Part shown: positions 58,825 through 64,000 of the stretch, piece by piece
Numbering within the stretch: position 1 is the stretch's first letter
Layout: each line of letters opens with the position of its first letter
Assembly (NCBI RefSeq): GCF_018141185.1
Contig: NZ_CP058560.1
Location: 1,879,501-1,943,500, forward strand
Length of the DNA stretch: 64,000 bases
Reading direction: 5' to 3'
Origin: Methanobacterium alkalithermotolerans
GTDB taxonomy: Archaea; Methanobacteriota; Methanobacteria; Methanobacteriales; Methanobacteriaceae
Position numbers and translations under genes: made by a program
The notes under the pieces: model-generated
Databases searched by the model: none
Told to the model about the DNA's origin: nothing
Seen by the model: only the letters and a program-made list of their open reading frames with translations

Positions 58825-59568
58825 TTATTCATGCTCTCTTAAAACTCTGTGTGGAAATCCATGTGCTATAAGGTCAATAGGACATTTATAAGCTTTTTCC
58901 AGGCCCTCAATTGATTCTTCCACCGGCCCATGACAGTAAATTTTCTGATTTAAACAGGCTATACTATCCACATAAGAGGAAACTACCCCTATATCATGTG
59001 AAACCATAACCACTGCCATTTTTTTTCTTAGTTTAGATAGTATTTCATAGAACTTGCCCTGAAAATGAGGATCTATACTGGCGGTGGGTTCATCCAGTAA
59101 AAGTAATTCCGGGTTCCTGCTCAGGGCACGGGCAATAAAAACCCGCTGTAATTGACCGCCAGATAGTTTTTCTATTTGCTCATTCTTTAAATGCAACATT
59201 TCCACTTTTTTAAGTGAATCCAAAGCAGATTTTCTGTCTTCTTTGTTGTAACCCTTTAATAATTGTTTATAACGTCCCATGAGCACCACTTCCAGTACAC
59301 TTATGGGAAAATTTGACTGGTAACTGGACTTCTGGGGCAGATAACCTATATTTTTTGATTTACCGGGAGCCATTCCCAGAACTTCAATATTTCCCTTATA
59401 TGGATTTAAAAGGCCCAGAATTAATTTTAAAAGGGTGGTCTTTCCTCCGCCATTGGGTCCGATAAGGGCCATGAAATCATTTTTCTTAATGGTAAGATTA
59501 ACATCTTCCAGGATGTAATGATCCTTTAATTTGTAATAAACTCCTTCCATATTAACTGCATTTGCCAT
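58825..59568 (-). CDS. znuC: Metal ABC transporter ATP-binding protein (ZnuC-like)
   Basis: A 247-residue ATPase with Walker A GPNGGGKTTLLKLILGL, signature LSGGQLQRVFIARALSRNP and Walker B ELLLLDEPTASIDPHFQG. H-loop MVSHDIGVV. The C-terminus carries histidine (AHGFPHRVL). It lies between the binding-protein and permease genes. Confidence 0.95.
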   Translation of the reverse strand: MANAVNMEGVYYKLKDHYILEDVNLTIKKNDFMALIGPNGGGKTTLLKLILGLLNPYKGNIEVLGMAPGKSKNIGYLPQKSSYQSNFPISVLEVVLMGRYKQLLKGYNKEDRKSALDSLKKVEMLHLKNEQIEKLSGGQLQRVFIARALSRNPELLLLDEPTASIDPHFQGKFYEILSKLRKKMAVVMVSHDIGVVSSYVDSIACLNQKIYCHGPVEESIEGLEKAYKCPIDLIAHGFPHRVLREHE

Positions 59569-59583
59569 AAAAATGATTCCTTT

Positions 59584-60495
59584 TTATGATTTTTTGAAGG
59601 CTTCTAAAACTATCAACATATTTTCCAGATAATTAGGTGCTAAGGGGTCTATTAAAACCACTTCCGCATCCAGTTCTCCTGCAATAAAATCTGCATTTTT
59701 CCGGGAAAACTGGGGTGAAACAAATATTATCCTTATATTATTTTTCCGGGCCTGTTCTATAACATTAGCTATGGACTGAGGGGTGGGTTCTTTACCTCCT
59801 TTTTCAATGGCAATCTGCTCGAAACCGTAATCTCTGGTGAAATATCCCCACGAAGGATGGTAAACCAGTATCTTCCTATTTTCTTTACCAGATATCTCCT
59901 GAATAATTTTCCCATCCAGTTCTTCCAACTCCAAGATATATTCCTCTTTATTTTTTTGATAGAACTCCTTATTTTCAGGATCCGCTTTTATTAATTCCTG
60001 ATAAATATTTTCAACCATCACCTTCACATTTCGAGGAGAAGTCCACACGTGAGGGTCTGCTTCATTTTCGGCATGAACATGGCCTTGAGCATCATCAAAG
60101 TGCTCAGGATTAGGGATAAAGTCCAATCCTTTAGAACTATTCACCACTTTCATATCGGGATTAACGGATTTAATTTTGTCCATGTAATTTAATTCAAACT
60201 CCAGCCCGGAACCTACTTCAAAGTAAAGTGGAGATTGGGAAACCTCCTGCAGGGTACGGGGTTCAATTTCATAAGTATGGGGGTCCGCCCCGGAAGGCAC
60301 CATTATCACCACATGGACTTTTTCTTTTCCAATCCTTTCTATAAATTCTTTTTGAGGCATTATAGATGCGGCTACAATGAGCCTATCCTCTTCATTGGCG
60401 GGATCGGAACTACTATATATGCTGGAGAAAATAAAAACCGAGGCTATTATTAATATTATCAGTACTGGAACTATAATTTTAAGTCTTTTTTCCAT
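59584..60495 (-). CDS. znuA: Metal-binding lipoprotein/periplasmic protein (ZnuA/TroA-like)
   Basis: A 303-residue cluster 9 binding protein with an N-terminal membrane segment (IIVPVLIILIIASVFIFSSIY). VPSGADPHTYEIEPRTL and DPHVWTSPRNVKVMVENIYQ carry the metal ligands, with a short His/Glu loop (GHVHAENEADPH) before the second. The later YHPSWGYF and IIFVSPQFSRKNADFI are typical. The histidine loop suggests zinc, but nickel or manganese is possible. It is the first gene of the unit and is divergent from nikR. Confidence 0.93.
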   Translation of the reverse strand: MEKRLKIIVPVLIILIIASVFIFSSIYSSSDPANEEDRLIVAASIMPQKEFIERIGKEKVHVVIMVPSGADPHTYEIEPRTLQEVSQSPLYFEVGSGLEFELNYMDKIKSVNPDMKVVNSSKGLDFIPNPEHFDDAQGHVHAENEADPHVWTSPRNVKVMVENIYQELIKADPENKEFYQKNKEEYILELEELDGKIIQEISGKENRKILVYHPSWGYFTRDYGFEQIAIEKGGKEPTPQSIANVIEQARKNNIRIIFVSPQFSRKNADFIAGELDAEVVLIDPLAPNYLENMLIVLEAFKKS

Positions 60496-60639
60496 TATTA
60501 CACCACTATATTATCTGTTTTTAACTAATATGGGTAAATACAGCTATTCATTTTAAGATATTTTAGTGGATAAAGCAGATATTCTTATCAATATTCTGGG
60601 TTTATTAATACTTAAACATTATCTTAATAAAATTTATGC

Positions 60640-60653
60640 AAATATATATAAAC
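60640..60653 (+). promoter_or_regulatory. Probable TATA box of nikR
   Basis: AAATATATATAAAC lies about 25-30 bases before the ATG at 60676, with no ribosome site between, so the nikR message is probably leaderless. I see no clear NikR palindrome in the 180-bp divergent region. Confidence 0.5.
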
Positions 60654-60675
60654 TATTATTAAAAAAAATAGATCT

Positions 60676-61059
60676 ATGGCCATTATTAGTATTTCATTAA
60701 ATGACAAGCTTTTAGCAGAAATAGATGCACTAAAAGATGAAATGGGTTTTTCAGGGAGATCTGATGTTATCCGTGCTGCTGCAAGGGTCTTAATTGATGA
60801 AAATAAAACTGAAGATAATATTAAAGGAAAGGTTAATGCTCTTTTATTTTTAATCCACAGCCAAAAGGTGGAAGGTGCAGTTACCACCATAAAACACGAC
60901 TTCGAAGACATCATCAATACTCAAATTCACAGTCATTTAAAAGAAGAAAACTGTTTGGAGATATTTATTTTAGAGGGCGAAACTTCAAGAATAAAGGGCC
61001 TGACCCGAAAGTTCCGCAACTGTGGCAAAATGGAGCATCTCAAATTAATTGTATTTTAG
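60676..61059 (+). CDS. nikR: Nickel-responsive regulator NikR
   Basis: A 127-residue regulator. Residues 1-45 are a ribbon-helix-helix DNA-binding part (IISISLNDKLLAEIDALKDEMGFSGRSDVIRAAARVL). The ACT-like C-terminal part keeps the four nickel ligands His74, His85, His87 and Cys93 at the same spacing as in E. coli NikR (76, 87, 89, 95). It should repress nickel uptake in high nickel. The gene is divergent from the ZnuABC-like operon. Confidence 0.93.
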   Translation: MAIISISLNDKLLAEIDALKDEMGFSGRSDVIRAAARVLIDENKTEDNIKGKVNALLFLIHSQKVEGAVTTIKHDFEDIINTQIHSHLKEENCLEIFILEGETSRIKGLTRKFRNCGKMEHLKLIVF

Positions 61060-61189
61060 GCCAAATACTTTTTCTATTGAAATAGATTATTATTCTAAAA
61101 AAATAAGGCATATACAATATAAATTACATCTGATATTAACTAAAAAATCCTAAATATCTCTAATTAAGTTAGCTGATTCTGGTGCTGAT

Positions 61190-62122
61190 ATGTCGTTTAT
61201 TATAAAAAGCTCTAATTTAACCAAAATATTTCCAGAAAGGGTAGCAGTAAAGGATCTTTCTTTAAATGTTAAAAAAGGAGAATTATTAGGACTACTGGGC
61301 CCTAATGGGGCAGGAAAGACCACCACCATACGAATGCTATCTGGTATAATTTCTCCCACCAGTGGCAGTGCCCAGGTAGCAGGTTATGATATTGAAAATG
61401 AAGTGGAAGATTTACATGAAGTTATTGGACTTTTAACTGAAACTCCAGGGTTTTATGAATCACTAAGTGCCTGGAAAAATCTGGAATTTTTTGCCAACTT
61501 CTATGCCCATCTGGATGTGGAATATCAAATAGAAAAATACCTAAAAATAATGGGTCTATGGGAGCGTAGAGATGAAAAAGTCTCAGGATTTTCTAAAGGT
61601 ATGAAACAAAAACTGGCCTTAGCCAGATCCTTGATACATGAACCGGAAATACTATTTTTTGATGAACCAACAGCTGGTCTGGATCCCCAGGCTTCCCGTG
61701 AAGTCAGGGACCTTTTAATGAAACTAAAAAAAGAAGGAAGGACCATATTTTTGTGCACCCATAACCTGGAGGAAGCTGAAATCTTAGCAGATCGAATTGC
61801 ATTGATAGATACAAATCTGGTTGCACTGGATACTAGTTCCAATTTAAAATCTCAAATCTTCAATAAAACGGTGATTGTTGATCTGGAAAAAGTAAATAAT
61901 CCTATTTTAGATACTGTTAAAAAACTAAAATTTGTAGAAAGGGTTAAACAAATTGATAACCAGTTACAAATAGAATTAATTGACCTTGACCGGTATGTCC
62001 CTGATTTAATTAAAGCTCTCGTGGAATCTGATGCTAGAATTAAAGGTGTTTTTGAAACTAAGCATTCCATGGAAGATATTTATTTAGCTTTAATTAAATC
62101 AAATGAAGGTGAAAGGCTATGA
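61190..62122 (+). CDS. ABC transporter ATP-binding protein
   Basis: A 310-residue ATPase of the ABC-2 (DRA/CcmA) type. Walker A is GLLGPNGAGKTTTIRML, signature VSGFSKGMKQKLALARSL, Walker B EILFFDEPTAGLDPQASRE. The C-terminal 90 residues extend beyond the domain, as in drug and polysaccharide exporters. Its stop overlaps the permease start (ATGA). Confidence 0.94.
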   Translation: MSFIIKSSNLTKIFPERVAVKDLSLNVKKGELLGLLGPNGAGKTTTIRMLSGIISPTSGSAQVAGYDIENEVEDLHEVIGLLTETPGFYESLSAWKNLEFFANFYAHLDVEYQIEKYLKIMGLWERRDEKVSGFSKGMKQKLALARSLIHEPEILFFDEPTAGLDPQASREVRDLLMKLKKEGRTIFLCTHNLEEAEILADRIALIDTNLVALDTSSNLKSQIFNKTVIVDLEKVNNPILDTVKKLKFVERVKQIDNQLQIELIDLDRYVPDLIKALVESDARIKGVFETKHSMEDIYLALIKSNEGERL

Positions 62123-62940
62123 ATCACAATTCACCACACCGCATCAAGAATGTAATTGTAAAAGAATGGAGAAATACCTTTTTTAATCTGAATTCTGCGG
62201 CACTTATAATATTTTTACCTCTTTTAATCACCCTGCAGGCATTATTTGTAGTATATATGGTTATAAGGTTTGCCAGCGCTGACTCTCTAAACAGCACCCT
62301 GCTTGAACGTGGTCTGAATTTATTGCAAAGTTCCATACCTTCCTTATCTTCACTTTCTACCATTGATCAATTTCAGGTACTCTTCTACTCTCAGTTCCCA
62401 CTTTACATACTCTTGATTCCAATTATGATTTCCCTAATCTTTGCCACTTTTTCTATTATTGAAGAAAAACAGGCAGGGGCTTTAGAACCATTGCTTGCTA
62501 CGCCGGTAAGGACCTGGGAATTACTTTTGGGTAAAGCAACAGCAGGAGCGGTCCCTACACTAATCATAACCTGGATATGTGCTCTGGTATTTTTAACTGG
62601 CGTAAACTGGATTGGATCCCCTGATATATTGAACTATGTACTATCTCCTTCCTGGTGGATATCCTTGTTCCTATTTGTTCCTTTAGTAACTATTTTAAGT
62701 TTTATGTTAGGAGTCATAGCTTCTTCAAGAACTGATGATCCTAAAAGTGCTCAGAACATGGGGGTTATAATTATCATACCCCTTCTCTTATTGATTGGAA
62801 TGCAGGTAACAGGTATCATCGCCCTGAATACATTTAATATGCTGATAATGGCGATTATAATGGCTATATCCAATTTAATTATTTTAAAAGCAGCAGTTTA
62901 TTTATTCCAGAGGGAATCCATTGTTATAAAATGGAAATAA
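62119..62940 (+). CDS. ABC-2 type permease
   Basis: A 273-residue membrane protein with about six hydrophobic segments. EEKQAGALEPLLATPVRTWELLLGKATAGAVPTLIITW is the ABC-2 core. With the ATPase gene upstream it forms one exporter; its substrate is not known. Confidence 0.9.
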   Translation: MNHNSPHRIKNVIVKEWRNTFFNLNSAALIIFLPLLITLQALFVVYMVIRFASADSLNSTLLERGLNLLQSSIPSLSSLSTIDQFQVLFYSQFPLYILLIPIMISLIFATFSIIEEKQAGALEPLLATPVRTWELLLGKATAGAVPTLIITWICALVFLTGVNWIGSPDILNYVLSPSWWISLFLFVPLVTILSFMLGVIASSRTDDPKSAQNMGVIIIIPLLLLIGMQVTGIIALNTFNMLIMAIIMAISNLIILKAAVYLFQRESIVIKWK

Positions 62941-63014
62941 TTCCTCACATCATAGAAAAGGAATAGATGATTTAATAATATCTAAACAGATAAAAAAAAT
63001 ATTTTTAAAAAATT

Positions 63015-63785
63015 TTATTTCAATTTATGGGCATTCCGGTACTCATGGGTAAAATCAGCGTCATATAGTTTAGATGCTTTGAAATCTCCCGGATCCAGAA
63101 TGTTTCCCACCACAATAAGCGCAGTTTTAGTTATACCTGCTTTTTCTATTTTTTGAGCAATATTCTCCAGATTCCCCCTGACTACGAATTCATCCTCCCA
63201 TGAAGCTTTTTTAACCACTCCTACTGGAGTATGTGGGGGATAATACTCTAATAAGTCCTTAACTACATCTTTAATCATATGAACACCTAAAAAAATGCAC
63301 ATGGTAGCCTGATGACGGGCTAAACTGGATATATGTTCTTTATCTGGTTTGGGGGTTCTCCCTTCTGGACGGGTGATAATAACCGTTTGTGAAATCTCAG
63401 GTAAAGTTAATTCTGCTTCTAAGGCAGCAGCTGTTGCAAATAATGAACTGACTCCGGGTATTATCTCATAAGATATTTTTCTATTTTTTAATTCCCTGAT
63501 CTGTTCCCCGATAGCACCATAAATGGATGGATCTCCAGTATGGACCCGGGCTACAGTAAGTCCGTTATTAGTTTCTTTTTCCATTAAATCGATTATTTCT
63601 CTTAAATCCATGGATGCACTATTATATATACGAGCTGATTTTTTAGAACAATTCAAAATTTCTTTATTAACCAGAGAACCAGCATATATGATAATATCTG
63701 CGGCTTTAATTACATTATAAGCTTTTATAGTTAAAAGTTCAGGGTCTCCGGGACCCCCTCCAATGAAAACAACCTTTCCCTTCAT
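63015..63785 (-). CDS. cbiF: Cobalt-precorrin-4 C11-methyltransferase
   Basis: A 256-residue SAM-dependent methyltransferase of cobalamin synthesis. GKVVFIGGGPGDPELLTIKAYNVIKAADIIIYAGSLVNKEIL is the CbiF/CobM start, with VARVHTGDPSIYGAIGEQIRELKN and IIPGVSSLFATAAALEAELTLPE. It should methylate carbon 11 of cobalt-precorrin-4. A ferredoxin-like gene precedes it on the same strand. Confidence 0.96.
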   Translation of the reverse strand: MKGKVVFIGGGPGDPELLTIKAYNVIKAADIIIYAGSLVNKEILNCSKKSARIYNSASMDLREIIDLMEKETNNGLTVARVHTGDPSIYGAIGEQIRELKNRKISYEIIPGVSSLFATAAALEAELTLPEISQTVIITRPEGRTPKPDKEHISSLARHQATMCIFLGVHMIKDVVKDLLEYYPPHTPVGVVKKASWEDEFVVRGNLENIAQKIEKAGITKTALIVVGNILDPGDFKASKLYDADFTHEYRNAHKLK

Positions 63786-63839
63786 TTTGAATACCTTTTA
63801 AATTTTATTCAGTAAAGTCACTTCAATTTTATACAGTCT

Positions 63840-64000
63840 TTATTCTTTTTTGCAGGATATTTTTTCTTCAACAATCTCTATAGCACCGTAGGGACACTCT
63901 GGAATGCATATTTCACATACCCCGCAAGAAGCAGGGTTTATATCTACCTTTTCGTCATCTCTTAATTTTATGGTACTATCTCCAGATAGAACATTAGGGC
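63840..64000 (-). CDS. C-terminal part of a 4Fe-4S ferredoxin-like protein
   Basis: An open frame running off the right edge. The visible 52 residues contain NPASCGVCEICIPECPYGAIEIVEE, a complete CxxCxxCxxxCP 4Fe-4S site, and end SCKKE. It is either a short ferredoxin or the last domain of a larger iron-sulfur protein. It lies 54 bases upstream of cbiF, so it may be cotranscribed with it. Confidence 0.8.
   Translation of the reverse strand, partial: PNVLSGDSTIKLRDDEKVDINPASCGVCEICIPECPYGAIEIVEEKISCKKE

Overview
The window looks like a chromosome segment of an AT-rich methanogenic archaeon of the order Methanobacteriales, probably a Methanobacterium-like genus. The support is sn-glycerol-1-phosphate dehydrogenase (archaeal lipids), CofC (coenzyme F420), an archaeal-type ProS, a short archaeal PurA, NikR, CbiM and CbiF (nickel and cobalt metabolism), an AqpM-type aquaporin and several proteins known mainly from methanogens (DUF2180, DUF2193, UPF0179). 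Promoters are archaeal TATA boxes and many starts have GGAGG/GGTG ribosome sites. I recognised no tRNA or rRNA gene.

Layout. 1-5.4 kb: aquaporin, DUF2180, DUF2193, a complete ectABC ectoine operon and a small exported protein with an internal tandem repeat. 5.7-16.4 kb: a LytR-CpsA-Psr protein, PRC-barrel protein, DUF389 membrane protein, an AttH/CrtC-like protein paired with a PEP-synthase-like phosphotransferase, CbiM, a lipoprotein and several membrane proteins. 16.4-20.5 kb: a VapBC toxin-antitoxin pair, an HTH/DUF3467 operon, a TusA-DsrE-NifS-like sulfur operon and a short ribbon-helix-helix gene.

20.5-34.2 kb: a complete type I-B CRISPR-Cas locus. The array has 54 repeats that appear identical plus a degenerate terminal repeat. 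The repeat end and the position next to cas2 place the leader at the high-coordinate side, so crRNA is read from the minus strand. The cas operon reads cas6-cas8b-cas7-cas5-cas3-(HEPN remnant)-cas4-cas1-cas2, preceded by a 43-codon small ORF coupled to cas6.

34.6-43.7 kb: accessory DNA with two YbjQ-type genes, an MFS exporter, a 1.36-kb insertion sequence with inverted repeats and a probable 8-bp target duplication, a DUF2238-like gene, three tandem DUF308 genes and a tyrosine recombinase. Two divergent promoters here share a 31-bp element with one mismatch. 43.9-64 kb: mostly core genes, namely bacterial-type LonA, ArsR with a 26-bp palindromic operator, a THUMP protein, an AAA+ ATPase, purA, the proS-cofC-thiD cluster, egsA, rpiA, a ZnuABC-type metal importer divergent from nikR, an ABC-2 exporter, cbiF and the end of a ferredoxin-like gene.

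The points most worth a second look are: the NifS-like protein that has lost its PLP lysine but keeps its reactive cysteine next to TusA and DsrE; the N-terminally truncated HEPN gene inside the cas operon; the small ORF ahead of cas6; a pair of divergent spacers against what looks like one target; the shared 31-bp promoter element; and a THUMP gene that seems to lack a standard start codon.
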